This document shows positions 44,002-52,526 of a stretch of DNA of 64,000 bases, piece after piece. The notes below the pieces were generated by a model. It searched no databases and was not told the DNA's origin. It saw nothing but the letters and a program-made list of their open reading frames with translations. The DNA is taken from contig NZ_MAOE01000131.1 in assembly GCF_001884185.1 (NCBI RefSeq), forward strand, positions 62,001 to 126,000, read 5' to 3'. The first letter of the stretch is position 1. Every line of letters begins with the position of its first letter. Made by a program: the position numbers and the translations under genes. Source of the DNA: Bacillus albus. GTDB taxonomy: Bacteria > Bacillota > Bacilli > Bacillales > Bacillaceae_G.

Positions 44002-44056
44002 TTTACAAGTGAGAAAAACATGTTAAAATAAATTTAGTTTCCAAGGAAACTAAATT
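44002..44056 (+). promoter_or_regulatory. MFS promoter with perfect palindromic MarR operator
   Basis: TTTACA (44002-44007), 16-base spacer, TAAAAT (44024-44029). Immediately after comes AATTTAGTTTCC-AA-GGAAACTAAATT (44031-44056), a palindrome with perfect 12-base arms placed to block the start point. Confidence 0.8.
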
Positions 44057-44070
44057 ACAAGGAGGTTAAT

Positions 44071-45255
44071 ATGATGAAAAAATCCAAACTACATTTCATT
44101 TTATACGTTGTCTGTATGAGTGCCTTACTCGGTTCCTTCTCTCAAAATATTTACACACCTATCTTACCTATGATTCAAGCTTCTTTTCACACTTCTCTTT
44201 ATCTAGTAAATTTAACAGTTTCACTTTTCACATTCACTCTTGCAATTATGCAGCTCATCTATGGACCTTTCATTGATACAAAAGGGAGAAAATCTGTCCT
44301 TATTCCTAGTTTGATCATTAGTACAATCGGTTCAATCGGATGCGCTTTTTCGGCGAACGTTTATTTATTTCTATTTTTTAGGACAGTTCAAGCTATAGGA
44401 ATAGCGGCTATACCTGTAGTCGCAGCAACGATTATTGGCGATTTATTTGAAGGAAAAGAACGAGGAGAAGCAATGAGCCTTTATCAAATGTTACTTGCTC
44501 TTGCACCTGCGATTGGCCCCCTCATTGGTGGTTATCTCGGTAGTATAAACGGCCATGTATCCGTATTTCTCTTTTTATCTATACTTGGCATTCTCTTATT
44601 AACGATAAACATTTCACTACTTCCAGAAACAAAACCAACTGTAAGTCAGCAACCGCAATCAAAAAAGAATCACTGGTTTATCTTAAAAAATAAAACTGGA
44701 TTTTCTATTACTCTTATTGGCTTTATTCAATTTTATATTTACTTTTGTTTCCTCGTTTTTTTACCGAGCATTTCAACAAATTTATTTCACTTAACTGCAA
44801 GTGAAATTGGTCTTATGTTTGTACCTATGTCCCTTTCTATTATGTTAGGAAGTTATTGCTTCAAACTTTTGCAAAAACGCTTCACAACAAAACAAGCTTT
44901 ATTCATTACAAGTTTCTTCAATATTATATGTGTCACTTTATTTTCTTTCACATATAGCATCAATATTCCATTCATCATTATCGTTACATCTTTGTACGGT
45001 TTTAGCATGGGACTTTCTATGCCAACCCACACTACTTTATTAACGGAGGAATTCGTACAAGAACGCGCAACCGCTATCGGTATGTATAACTTCATCCGCT
45101 ATCTCGGTATGGGAACAGGACCACTTGTAGGTGGATTTCTTGTATTTAATCAAAATTACTTTTGGATTTTCTTCTTAGGAGCAATTATGTTTCTACTCAT
45201 AATCTTATATGCGATGAAAATGCTACGCTTCCCTACCACACAAAAAGTAAAATAG
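44071..45255 (+). CDS. MFS multidrug exporter (Bcr/CflA type)
   Basis: 394 aa with twelve membrane helices. FSQNIYTPILPMIQASF opens helix 1; IYGPFIDTKGRKSVLIPSL is motif A (G-x-x-D-x-x-G-R-K); ALAPAIGPLIGGYLG is motif C of drug-proton antiporters. Divergent from its MarR regulator, the usual layout of an inducible efflux pump. AAGGAGG precedes adjacent ATGs at 44071 and 44074. Confidence 0.9.
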   Translation: MMKKSKLHFILYVVCMSALLGSFSQNIYTPILPMIQASFHTSLYLVNLTVSLFTFTLAIMQLIYGPFIDTKGRKSVLIPSLIISTIGSIGCAFSANVYLFLFFRTVQAIGIAAIPVVAATIIGDLFEGKERGEAMSLYQMLLALAPAIGPLIGGYLGSINGHVSVFLFLSILGILLLTINISLLPETKPTVSQQPQSKKNHWFILKNKTGFSITLIGFIQFYIYFCFLVFLPSISTNLFHLTASEIGLMFVPMSLSIMLGSYCFKLLQKRFTTKQALFITSFFNIICVTLFSFTYSINIPFIIIVTSLYGFSMGLSMPTHTTLLTEEFVQERATAIGMYNFIRYLGMGTGPLVGGFLVFNQNYFWIFFLGAIMFLLIILYAMKMLRFPTTQKVK

Positions 45256-45281
45256 AGCCCCCAAAAGGTCGGCTCTATTTT
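45249..45281. terminator. Bidirectional terminator MFS / kdpD'
   Basis: AAAATAGAGCC pairs with GGCTCTATTTT around about 11 bases; A and T tracts on both sides serve the two convergent genes. Confidence 0.85.
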
Positions 45282-46434
45282 AAGCTCTTTGATCCGCAAC
45301 GATATGAATATCAATATACTTCGTTTCTCTCATAATTTCATTTACAATCGAACCTTTTCGAATTTCTTCCCACCTTGTTCTCGCCGACTGTCCAAGTAAA
45401 ATTTGCGTTACTTGCAGTCTTTTCGCCACTTCAATAATAACATCCGCTGGCTTTCTTCCGTTCGCTTCTTCTAATACAAAACTCGCATCAAATTGATTCG
45501 TTAGCGACTTCCACTCTTCAATCGTTTGCTTTTTCCCCGCTGAAAGAGAATCTATCTTTTCCCTTTCAACATTTAATACATACAATTCGGCGTTTAGCCG
45601 ATCCGCCATGCGCCATCCCCGTCTTATTAATTTCTCTGCTGTTGAACTGTATTGTACACAAACGAGAATTTTTTCTTTCACGCCAATCGGCTCTATCACT
45701 GTTTGGCTAATTTTCTCGTCCATATCATCGGCAACTTCTCGGAGTGATAATTCTCTTAGTGCCCCTAAATTATTAAGCGTAAAGAAATTTTGTAAGCTTT
45801 GCTGAATTTTTTCTTCTTTATATATCTTTCCGTCTATTAGTCTCTTCCTTAATACTTCCGGCGTTGCATCGACAAGCTGAATTTCATTTGCTTTTTGTAA
45901 AATAAAATCTGGAATACGTTCTCTTACTTTTACATTCGTAATTTGAGCTACAATATCATGAACACTTTCTAAATGTTGAATATTAAACGCTGATAATACG
46001 GATATACCAGCCTCTAGTAATTCCTGTATATCCATATAACGTTTCTTATTTTTAGATCCAGGAATATTACTATGCGCGAGTTCATCCACAACAACAACCC
46101 CGGGTGCACGTTTTATAATTCCTTCCACATCGAGTTCATAAAATACTTTCCCTTTATAATCTATTTCTTTTAAAGGAACTTGTTCTAAATCAGCAATTGC
46201 GTCTTCTGTCTCTTTTCTCCCGTGCGTTTCAATTAAACCAATTACAATATCCGTACCATCCTTTTTCATCTCTCTAGCATCAAGTAGCATTTTATAACTT
46301 TTCCCTACTCCTGGAGCTGCTCCTACATACAGCTTTAACTTCCCACGATTTTGTTGACGAATATATTCTAAATACTCTTCTGGTGTTCGCCTTTGAAAAG
46401 TTGGTTTATAGTCATCTGCATACAAAACACTCAC
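45280..46434 (-). CDS. kdpD: Kinase-less KdpD (KdpD N-terminal and USP domains only)
   Basis: 384 aa, against about 890 for full KdpD. Residues about 20-230 are the KdpD domain with Walker A (GAAPGVGKSYKM) and VVVDELAHSN. Residues about 250-384 are a universal-stress-protein-like domain (ILVCVQYSSTAEKLIRRGWRMAD), the part that binds c-di-AMP in S. aureus KdpD. Membrane helices, GAF and histidine-kinase domains are absent, the stop is followed by a clean terminator, and no kdpE is nearby, so this is a settled short form. Possible role: a cytosolic sensor acting on KdpFABC itself. The start is GTG. Confidence 0.9.
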   Translation of the reverse strand: MSVLYADDYKPTFQRRTPEEYLEYIRQQNRGKLKLYVGAAPGVGKSYKMLLDAREMKKDGTDIVIGLIETHGRKETEDAIADLEQVPLKEIDYKGKVFYELDVEGIIKRAPGVVVVDELAHSNIPGSKNKKRYMDIQELLEAGISVLSAFNIQHLESVHDIVAQITNVKVRERIPDFILQKANEIQLVDATPEVLRKRLIDGKIYKEEKIQQSLQNFFTLNNLGALRELSLREVADDMDEKISQTVIEPIGVKEKILVCVQYSSTAEKLIRRGWRMADRLNAELYVLNVEREKIDSLSAGKKQTIEEWKSLTNQFDASFVLEEANGRKPADVIIEVAKRLQVTQILLGQSARTRWEEIRKGSIVNEIMRETKYIDIHIVADQRA

Positions 46435-46455
46435 AACCCTTCTTTCGAAACAACA

Positions 46456-46482
46456 CTACCTCAATCCGTTAGATTGAGGTAG
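46456..46482. other. Hairpin between kdpC and kdpD'
   Basis: CTACCTCAAT and ATTGAGGTAG form a perfect ten-base stem with seven-base loop but no T tract. Partial terminator or mRNA-processing/stability element that could lower kdpD' relative to kdpFABC. Confidence 0.55.
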
Positions 46483-46490
46483 CACTGTTA

Positions 46491-47072
46491 CTATTTCAGT
46501 AGTTTCTGTAATTCTAAATTTAACTTTAAGACGTTCACGCGGTTCTCTCCAAATAAGCCAAGTGCCGCACTTTCCGTTTGATCTTTAATCAACTGATTTA
46601 ACGTTTCTTTCGGAATATTCGTTAATTTAGAGATGCGATCCACCTGTACAGAAGCGGCCTGTGGGCTAATGTCAGGATCTAGCCCTGAACCTGAATTCGT
46701 CACTAAATCAATTGGTACTTCTGTCACTGGAACAGCCCGGTTTTGTTTTTTCCACTCTTCAATACTTTTCTCTACTCGTTTCTCTAAATCTGGATTAGAC
46801 GGCGCATAGTTATTTGAACCAGATGCTTCTGCTTTATATTCAATACTAGAAACACGCCCATGAAAATAACGTGGATCTGTGAAATTTTGGCCAATTAATT
46901 TAGAACCAATCACTTCATCTTTATCATTATATATTAGACTTCCATCCGCATTCTCCTTCATTACTGCTTGTGCAATACCAGTAACTACAAGCGGATATAC
47001 AAGGCCACACAACAGTAAAAATGTAAAAGTAATCCGGATGATTGGTGATAGTATACTTTGTTTCTTTTCCAT
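46491..47072 (-). CDS. kdpC: Potassium-transporting ATPase subunit KdpC
   Basis: 193 aa with one N-terminal membrane helix ([21 protein letters not shown] in part), then the extracytoplasmic domain with [41 protein letters not shown] and [16 protein letters not shown]. KdpC stabilises the KdpFABC complex. GAGGGG precedes the ATG; it follows kdpB by 16 bp. Confidence 0.95.
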   Translation of the reverse strand: MEKKQSILSPIIRITFTFLLLCGLVYPLVVTGIAQAVMKENADGSLIYNDKDEVIGSKLIGQNFTDPRYFHGRVSSIEYKAEASGSNNYAPSNPDLEKRVEKSIEEWKKQNRAVPVTEVPIDLVTNSGSGLDPDISPQAASVQVDRISKLTNIPKETLNQLIKDQTESAALGLFGENRVNVLKLNLELQKLLK

Positions 47073-47088
47073 CTTTTTCCCCTCTTCC

Positions 47089-49179
47089 TTATATAAACAA
47101 GCCGACCATTATATCAATTACTTTAATTCCAATAAACGGTACAATCACTCCGCCAAGCCCATAAATAAGTAGGTTTCGACCAAGTAGTGCATTCGAACTC
47201 ATCGGTTTATATGCGATACCTTTCATCGCCAATGGAATGAGTAACGGAATAATAACTGCATTAAATATTAATGCTGATAAAATCGCTGACAGTGGTGATG
47301 TTAATTTCATAATGTTTAATGCTTCCATTTGCGGAATCGCAAGTGTAAACATTGCTGGAATGATTGCAAAATATTTTGCAATATCATTCGCAATACTAAA
47401 CGTCGTTAACGCACCACGCGTCATTAATAATTGCTTACCGATCCCTACAACCTCAATAATTTTTGTCGGGTTCGAATCTAAATCAATCATATTCGCTGCT
47501 TCTTTCGCAGCTGTCGTCCCACTATTCATTGCTAATCCAACGTCAGCTTGCGCTAATGCCGGAGCATCATTTGTACCATCACCTGTCATCGCTACAAGTT
47601 TCCCTTTATCTTGCTCTGCTTTAATAACCGCAATTTTATCTTCTGGCTTACACTCAGCAACGAATTCATCTACTCCTGCTTCTTTTGCAATGGTTGCTGC
47701 TGTCAATGGGTTATCACCCGTACACATAACTGTTTTAATCCCCATTTGGCGTAATTGTTCAAAACGTTCACGCATACCAGGTTTTACTGTATCCTTTAAA
47801 TAAATTAAACCGTAAATACGATTATTCACTGCAACTACAAGTGGTGTTCCACCCTCTTTGGAAATGAAATCTGCTTTTTGATTTACATCTTTCGGAATTG
47901 TTCCACCTTGTGACCTAACCCATTCAATCACGCTACCTACAGCACCTTTTCTCACTTTCGTTCCGTCTTGTAAATCGACACCACTCATTCTCGTTTCTGC
48001 TTTAAATGGAACAAATTCACCTTGTTCTGCAAGTGCTCTATCATATGATAAAGATTTCGTTTTTACATATTCGATAACTGATCGACCTTCTGGTGTTTCA
48101 TCTAAAACAGAACTAATCGCAGCCCATCTTCCAACTTGCTCAATCGTTTCATTTCCTACAGGTAATAATGTATGAGCCATCCGATTCCCGAAAGTAATCG
48201 TACCTGTTTTATCTAAAATAATTGTATTAATATCACCCGCAGCTTCTACTGCTTTACCTGACATCGCTAACACATTAAACTTTGTCACCCGATCCATCCC
48301 AGCAATACCAATCGCTGATAATAACCCACCAATTGTCGTTGGAATTAAACAAACTAACAACGCAACAAGTACAGCTGTATCAATTTGAAACCCTAAATAA
48401 TTCGTAAAAATCGGTAACGTCACAACGACGATTAAGAAAATAAGAGTTAAGCTCGTTAATACTGTATTTAAAGCAATCTCATTTGGCGTTTTTTGACGAG
48501 CAGCCCCTTCTACTAACGAAATCATTTTATCAATAAATGATTCACCAGGATTACTCGTAATAACAATCGTAATCTCATCACTGACGACCATCGTTCCGCC
48601 CGTTACGGAACAAAAATCACCGCCCGCTTCTTTTATTACAGGAGCTGATTCCCCCGTAATCGCAGATTCATCAACAGACGCTAACCCTTTTATTACTTCT
48701 CCATCACTTGGAATCATTTCTCCTTGTTTTACAATAACAACATCACCTTTTCTCAGATCAGTTGCTGAAACTTGAACAATGTCTCCATTTTCTTTTACAA
48801 CATTTGCAAACACATCTTTCTTCGACTGTTTTAAAGAATCGGCTTGCGCTTTCCCCCGCCCTTCCGCTAACGCTTCTGCAAAGTTAGCAAATAAAACTGT
48901 AAATAATAGAATAAGAGAAACTGTTATATTAAACCATCCTGGTACACTACTAGAATGACTTGGAAGAAAAGATAAAATGAACGTAATGATAAATCCAATT
49001 TCTACAACGAACATAATCGGATTCTTTATCATAACTTTCGGGTTCAATTTCGCAAAGGATTGTTTCATCGCATGTGTCACGATATCACGATCCATCGTTT
49101 TCGCTTGTCTAACTTCATCTTCTACCGCATGTATGTGTGACTCATTTACTCTTTTTTCTTTTACTACTACCGGTCTCAT
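47089..49179 (-). CDS. kdpB: Potassium-transporting P-type ATPase subunit KdpB
   Basis: 696 aa. P-type ATPase motifs: [10 protein letters not shown] (actuator), [12 protein letters not shown] (phosphorylated Asp), KGAVGSV (nucleotide site), and [18 protein letters not shown] (hinge). The catalytic subunit of the high-affinity K+ pump. The second ATG (49179) is six bases from GGAGGG and is preferred over the ATG directly before it. Confidence 0.96.
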   Translation of the reverse strand: MRPVVVKEKRVNESHIHAVEDEVRQAKTMDRDIVTHAMKQSFAKLNPKVMIKNPIMFVVEIGFIITFILSFLPSHSSSVPGWFNITVSLILLFTVLFANFAEALAEGRGKAQADSLKQSKKDVFANVVKENGDIVQVSATDLRKGDVVIVKQGEMIPSDGEVIKGLASVDESAITGESAPVIKEAGGDFCSVTGGTMVVSDEITIVITSNPGESFIDKMISLVEGAARQKTPNEIALNTVLTSLTLIFLIVVVTLPIFTNYLGFQIDTAVLVALLVCLIPTTIGGLLSAIGIAGMDRVTKFNVLAMSGKAVEAAGDINTIILDKTGTITFGNRMAHTLLPVGNETIEQVGRWAAISSVLDETPEGRSVIEYVKTKSLSYDRALAEQGEFVPFKAETRMSGVDLQDGTKVRKGAVGSVIEWVRSQGGTIPKDVNQKADFISKEGGTPLVVAVNNRIYGLIYLKDTVKPGMRERFEQLRQMGIKTVMCTGDNPLTAATIAKEAGVDEFVAECKPEDKIAVIKAEQDKGKLVAMTGDGTNDAPALAQADVGLAMNSGTTAAKEAANMIDLDSNPTKIIEVVGIGKQLLMTRGALTTFSIANDIAKYFAIIPAMFTLAIPQMEALNIMKLTSPLSAILSALIFNAVIIPLLIPLAMKGIAYKPMSSNALLGRNLLIYGLGGVIVPFIGIKVIDIMVGLFI

Positions 49180-49192
49180 CATTTACCCTCCA

Positions 49193-50860
49193 TTACTTCA
49201 ATGTAAGAAATTCTGCAATTGGGCCGAGTACTAACATCGGGAAGAATGTTAATGCACCGACAATTACAATTGTTCCGATGAAAATGCCGCCAAATAAACT
49301 ATTGTCCGTACGGAACGTTCCGACTGTTTCTGGCACAACCGTCTTTTCTTTCAAAGAAGCTGCAACAGCTAGCATCGTAATTAAACTGAAATAGCGGCCC
49401 AAAAACATAACTAAACCAGTTGTAATATTCCAAAACGGTGTATTATCCGCTAATCCTTCAAATCCAGATCCATTATTCGCAGCTGACGATGTATATTCAT
49501 ATACTACTTGCGTTAAACCGTGGAAACCGGAATGAGAAATGGCATCCGTTCCTAAACTTGTTGAAAGAGCTAATGCTGAAAATCCTAAAATAAGCAGTGG
49601 ATGAAATAGTATCGTTACCGCAATTAATTTCATTTCCTTACCTTCAATTTTCTTACCTAAAAACTCCGGTGTACGTCCAACCATCAATCCAGATATAAAG
49701 ACTGCGATAATCGCATACATAATAATGTTCACAAAACCTGCTCCAACACCGCCGTATACTGTATTTAACATCATATTTACGAGTGGTACTAACCCACCAA
49801 TTGGTGTTAACGTATCATGCATCGTATTAACGGCTCCTGTTTCCGCAGCTGTCGTTACTGTTGCGTAAAGGGAAGAAAATACTGTTCCGAACCTTACTTC
49901 TTTTCCTTCTGTACTTCCTTGTACATGCTGTATACCCATTTCGTTTAACGCTGGATTTCCATGTAGTTCAGATGTCGTAATCGTTATAAACCCTATTAAA
50001 AACACCATGAATAGTGAAACAAAAAGGATGCGACCTTGTTTTTTATTTCCTACCATTCGTCCGTACGTAAACGGAAGTGCTGTTGGCAATAACATCATAA
50101 GCATCATTTGCAAAATATTACTCACTTGTCCTGGATTTTCAAAAGGGTGCGTAGAGTTTGCTCCGAAAAATCCACCACCGTTATTTCCGAGTTCCTTAAT
50201 GGCTACGAATGATGCAACAGGCCCGCGTAAAATACTTTGTTTTGCGCCATCAATCGTTTGTGCCGTAACGGCACCGTCTAACGTTTGTGGTACACCAAGT
50301 GCGACAAAGACTAGTGCTGCAATACATGCGATAGGAAGAAATACTCTCGTTAATGCTCTCGTAAAATCAACGAAAAAGTTACCAAGTTCTTTTCCAGCGA
50401 GCCCTCTTATAAATGCCATAACGAGTGCTAACGTCGTTGCCGGTGCTGCAAACATTAAAAATGTAATTCCGATTAATTGTGATAAATAAGATAAGCCATT
50501 TTCACCGCTATAATGCTGTAAATTTGTATCAGCCATAAAACTAATCGCTGTATTAAAAGCGAGTGTAGGCTCCATTCCTTCAATGTTTGCTGGATTTAAT
50601 GGCAATACTCCTTGCAATCTGAAAATGAAATATACGACAACGATCATAAACCCATTTAATAAAACTAATGATAGTGCGTACTGTTTCCACGTTTGATTGT
50701 ATTCTTTCACACCTGTAATTTTAAAAATGAATTTTTCAAAAGGCCCGAATACTTTATCTAGCTTTTTACTACCTTGAAAAGCTTTCTCTAAATAAATTCC
50801 CGTTGGCTTTGCCACAAGAATAAACAACAGCATTGTAATAACAACTGCGACCCAGATCAT
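49193..50860 (-). CDS. kdpA: Potassium-transporting ATPase subunit KdpA
   Basis: 555 aa, ten membrane helices. The four selectivity-filter regions of the K+ channel-like subunit are recognisable: FNTAISFMADTNLQHYSGE, GNNGGGFFGANSTHPFENP, the TAAETGAVNTMHD segment, and SAANNGSGFEGLADNTPF. AGGGGGAG precedes the ATG. First large gene of the operon. Confidence 0.96.
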   Translation of the reverse strand: MIWVAVVITMLLFILVAKPTGIYLEKAFQGSKKLDKVFGPFEKFIFKITGVKEYNQTWKQYALSLVLLNGFMIVVVYFIFRLQGVLPLNPANIEGMEPTLAFNTAISFMADTNLQHYSGENGLSYLSQLIGITFLMFAAPATTLALVMAFIRGLAGKELGNFFVDFTRALTRVFLPIACIAALVFVALGVPQTLDGAVTAQTIDGAKQSILRGPVASFVAIKELGNNGGGFFGANSTHPFENPGQVSNILQMMLMMLLPTALPFTYGRMVGNKKQGRILFVSLFMVFLIGFITITTSELHGNPALNEMGIQHVQGSTEGKEVRFGTVFSSLYATVTTAAETGAVNTMHDTLTPIGGLVPLVNMMLNTVYGGVGAGFVNIIMYAIIAVFISGLMVGRTPEFLGKKIEGKEMKLIAVTILFHPLLILGFSALALSTSLGTDAISHSGFHGLTQVVYEYTSSAANNGSGFEGLADNTPFWNITTGLVMFLGRYFSLITMLAVAASLKEKTVVPETVGTFRTDNSLFGGIFIGTIVIVGALTFFPMLVLGPIAEFLTLK

Positions 50861-50879
50861 AATGAATGACTCCCCCTAA

Positions 50880-50960
50880 TTAAAACTTTTCCGGATTTAA
50901 TAATGCATACACTAAGTACACCGTAATTGCTGCAACAATAACCGATAAGGCAATCGTCAT
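50880..50960 (-). CDS. kdpF: KdpF, small subunit of the K+ ATPase
   Basis: 26 aa, reading MTIALSVIVAAITVYLVYAL then LNPEKF. The single helix ending in L-N-P-E-K-F is the KdpF hallmark. It stabilises KdpFABC. Its ATG overlaps the TGA of the microprotein upstream (ATGA), so translation is coupled; kdpA starts 19 bp downstream. Confidence 0.93.
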   Translation of the reverse strand: MTIALSVIVAAITVYLVYALLNPEKF

Positions 50961-51061
50961 GATTGCTTCCCTTCTTTCACAACTTTATCTGACCAACTTG
51001 CAAGACTTGCCATCGATGCGACTAACACAACAAAAATTCCGATCATTACAACATCTAACAT
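50957..51061 (-). CDS. 34-aa membrane microprotein upstream of kdpF
   Basis: Reads MLDVVMIGIFVVLVASMASL then ASWSDKVVKEGKQS: one membrane helix and a charged C-terminal tail. A GAGGGATAG ribosome site precedes the ATG, and the stop overlaps the kdpF start. It is the first gene behind the riboswitch terminator. Many kdp operons carry an additional small hydrophobic frame near kdpF, so this may be a further accessory peptide. Not recognised as a named family. Confidence 0.78.
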   Translation of the reverse strand: MLDVVMIGIFVVLVASMASLASWSDKVVKEGKQS

Positions 51062-51105
51062 AGCTATCCCTCACTTAATTTTGTAAAATTTTACCATTAA
51101 AATAT

Positions 51106-51138
51106 TAAAAAAGAACACTGAGCTCTACTCAGTGTTCA
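51106..51138 (-). terminator. Riboswitch-controlled terminator of the kdp operon
   Basis: Minus strand GAACACTGA pairs with TCAGTGTTC, followed by T6. It lies between the c-di-AMP aptamer and the first start codon, where the expression platform should be. Confidence 0.9.
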
Positions 51139-51172
51139 AAAAATGAACAACAAAAAGTAAACCTCCTCTCTA

Positions 51173-51302
51173 AACGCTTACGAGGTTAGCTGTCGGATTC
51201 GGGCCTAAAGAGTAGCCCTACTTTCAAAACTGAAAGATTCACCCCAAGTGACGATGCACAAAATTGGTTCCCCCGCTCCATTTCTGGAACTCAGCGATTT
51301 TA
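51173..51302 (-). ncRNA. c-di-AMP riboswitch (ydaO-yuaA type) of the kdp operon
   Basis: Read on the minus strand: ATCGCTGAG at the 5' end, GGAGCGGGGGAACC, GGGGTGAATC, GTAGGGCTACTCTTT, CCGAATCCGACAGCTAACC and CGTAAGCG at the 3' end closing P1. These are the conserved blocks of the ydaO class in order. High c-di-AMP favours the downstream terminator, so K+ uptake is shut off when c-di-AMP (and K+) is high. A riboswitch of this type has been reported for kdp in B. thuringiensis. Confidence 0.95.
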
Positions 51303-51340
51303 GGTTTTTTTGGAAATTTTATGAATGATTTATGAGAGTA

Positions 51341-51369
51341 AATATACTCCTCTATTTTTCACTTGTAAA
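51341..51369 (-). promoter_or_regulatory. Sigma-A promoter of the kdp operon
   Basis: Minus strand TTTACA (51364-51369), 17-base spacer, TATATT (51341-51346); the start point would be about 30 bases before the aptamer. Confidence 0.72.
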
Positions 51370-51405
51370 GAGGCAAATTACTAAAAATAAGAAAATATCA
51401 TCCTA

Positions 51406-51419
51406 TTTAAACGCTTACA
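51406..51419 (-). promoter_or_regulatory. Cre-like site upstream of the kdp promoter
   Basis: Minus strand TGTAAGCGTTTAAA differs from the cre consensus TGWAANCGNTNWCA only at the C. It lies about 40 bp upstream of the -35. Carbon control of kdp is not expected, so it may be chance. Confidence 0.3.
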
Positions 51420-51498
51420 TTGAGTATTATTAATATCCTTTCGTCTATTTTCTCGTCTTTTCTTTCTTTTTCACAGAAATGATCTTTTAAATACGAAA

Positions 51499-51557
51499 TA
51501 AAAAGAGCGAATGACATGAAGTGCATAGCTTGTTGCACTTCGCATTCGCTCTTTTTT
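51499..51557. terminator. Terminator of the small two-gene operon
   Basis: Outer arms AAAAGAGCGAATG and CATTCGCTCTTTT are perfect; inner GAAGTGCA/TGCACTTC extends the stem. A and T tracts on both sides. It separates the upstream riboswitch operon from kdp. Confidence 0.9.
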
Positions 51558-51567
51558 CATTCCCTAT

Positions 51568-51798
51568 TTATTCTCCACGCAAAAACGCGCGTAAATTTCT
51601 CCCACGAATATAAACTTGTGACAATTCTGCATGTAATTGCTCATATTCGATAACATCTGCTTTTAAATATAAAGCGTCTTTTGATGGCAATATAATATAG
51701 GGCCTTGGAAAAATAGGATCAAGCACCACCAACTCTTGAACTCGATCTACTGATACCGCCCAACGATTCGCTATATCTCCTAATAACAAAACCTTCAT
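51568..51798 (-). CDS. Small AlpA/MerR-like helix-turn-helix protein
   Basis: 76 aa. GDIANRWAVSVDRVQELV resembles the helix-turn-helix of AlpA/excisionase-like regulators, DPIFPRPYIIL is the linker with the F-P-x-P pattern, and ALYLKADVIEYEQLH matches their wing and last helix. A DNA-binding role is therefore likely. The ATG at 51798 follows GTGGGGGAAAAG; longer frames upstream overlap the neighbouring gene without a site. It is the second gene of the operon behind c-di-AMP riboswitch 2, 16 bp after the first. Confidence 0.72.
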   Translation of the reverse strand: MKVLLLGDIANRWAVSVDRVQELVVLDPIFPRPYIILPSKDALYLKADVIEYEQLHAELSQVYIRGRNLRAFLRGE

Positions 51799-51814
51799 CT
51801 TCTTTTCCCCCACC

Positions 51815-52201
51815 CTATTCAAAAAATAAAAAAGAAATATTATCACAATTCGTAAACACGACAAATGTAGCTCCAATTGTTTCATAGAGCCTCGCTGGAT
51901 ATCGTTTATTCCTTGTAACAACAGTGATAGGTGCTTGAAAAGAAAAGCGAATATGTTCTGTAAAGAAGCTAACAATTGGAAGCTCATCACCTAGTAAAAT
52001 CACCTTCTTAATACATTCACAAATACTAGTAAAATCCTGCTCCTTACTACAACTATACGTCCAATCAAACCCGCAATTCCTAACTTCAGCCGCTACCTCT
52101 TCATTTACTGTAAAAATAATTAACTCATGTTGAAATGCTACTAAATCTCTTAAACTATTTACCTTACTTTCTTCTCCAACACAAATAAGTGTTAATTCCA
52201 T
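51815..52201 (-). CDS. RCK/TrkA-N-like protein under a c-di-AMP riboswitch
   Basis: 128 aa. LICVGEESKVNSLRDLVAF opens a Rossmann-like unit, and KVILLGDELPIVSFFTEHI followed by ITVVTRNKRYPARLYETIGA and TFVVFT resembles the second half of TrkA-N/RCK domains (as in KtrA). The glycine-rich nucleotide motif is degenerate, and there is no RCK-C domain. A K+ channel-regulatory or nucleotide-sensing role is inferred from fold resemblance, the riboswitch and the kdp neighbour. The ATG at 52201 has AAGGAGG nine bases ahead. Confidence 0.65.
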   Translation of the reverse strand: MELTLICVGEESKVNSLRDLVAFQHELIIFTVNEEVAAEVRNCGFDWTYSCSKEQDFTSICECIKKVILLGDELPIVSFFTEHIRFSFQAPITVVTRNKRYPARLYETIGATFVVFTNCDNISFLFFE

Positions 52202-52308
52202 GTACCTCATCCTCCTTAGCATAAAAGAACTCAAACATAGATTGATATTCCCCTATACTAATCAGATTGATGAAGTGATGTATCCATCATGGCACCGTCC
52301 TCTCTCAA

Positions 52309-52434
52309 GACGCTTACGAAGTTAGCTGTCGGATTCGGACTTTGAGAGTAGCCCTACTTTCAAAATTGAAAGATTCACCCCTAGTGACACTGCACAAATT
52401 GGTTCCTCCGCTCCATATAATTGGACTCAGCGTA
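52309..52434 (-). ncRNA. Second c-di-AMP riboswitch (ydaO-yuaA type)
   Basis: Same ordered blocks as the kdp copy on the minus strand: ACGCTGAG, GGAGCGGAGGAACC, GGGGTGAATC, AAAGTAGGGCTACTCTC, TCCGAATCCGACAGCTAAC and CGTAAGCG. The core is nearly identical; loops and linkers differ. It leads into the RCK-like gene 107 bases later. No intrinsic terminator and no anti-Shine-Dalgarno pairing is evident in that 107-base platform, unlike the kdp copy. Confidence 0.93.
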
Positions 52435-52459
52435 TTACAAAAAATATATTCTGGCTGAT

Positions 52460-52488
52460 ATATTACTCTTGTATTTGGAAAAAGTAAA
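52460..52488 (-). promoter_or_regulatory. Sigma-A promoter of the second riboswitch transcript
   Basis: Minus strand TTTACT (52483-52488), 17-base spacer, TAATAT (52460-52465), ending 25 bases before the aptamer. Confidence 0.68.
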
Positions 52489-52491
52489 CAG

Positions 52492-52522
52492 AAAAAAAGC
52501 CAGTTATATAACTGACTTTTTT
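52492..52522 (-). terminator. Terminator of the thiamin operon
   Basis: Minus strand AGTCAGTT pairs with AACTGGCT (one wobble) around ATAT, followed by T7, five bases after the thiD stop. It overlaps the -35 edge of the neighbouring promoter. Confidence 0.85.
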
Positions 52523-52526
52523 CTAC

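Noticed and set aside
47237..47803. 188-aa plus-strand frame opposite kdpB
   Set aside because: It is a shadow of the P-type ATPase gene; no promoter or ribosome site.
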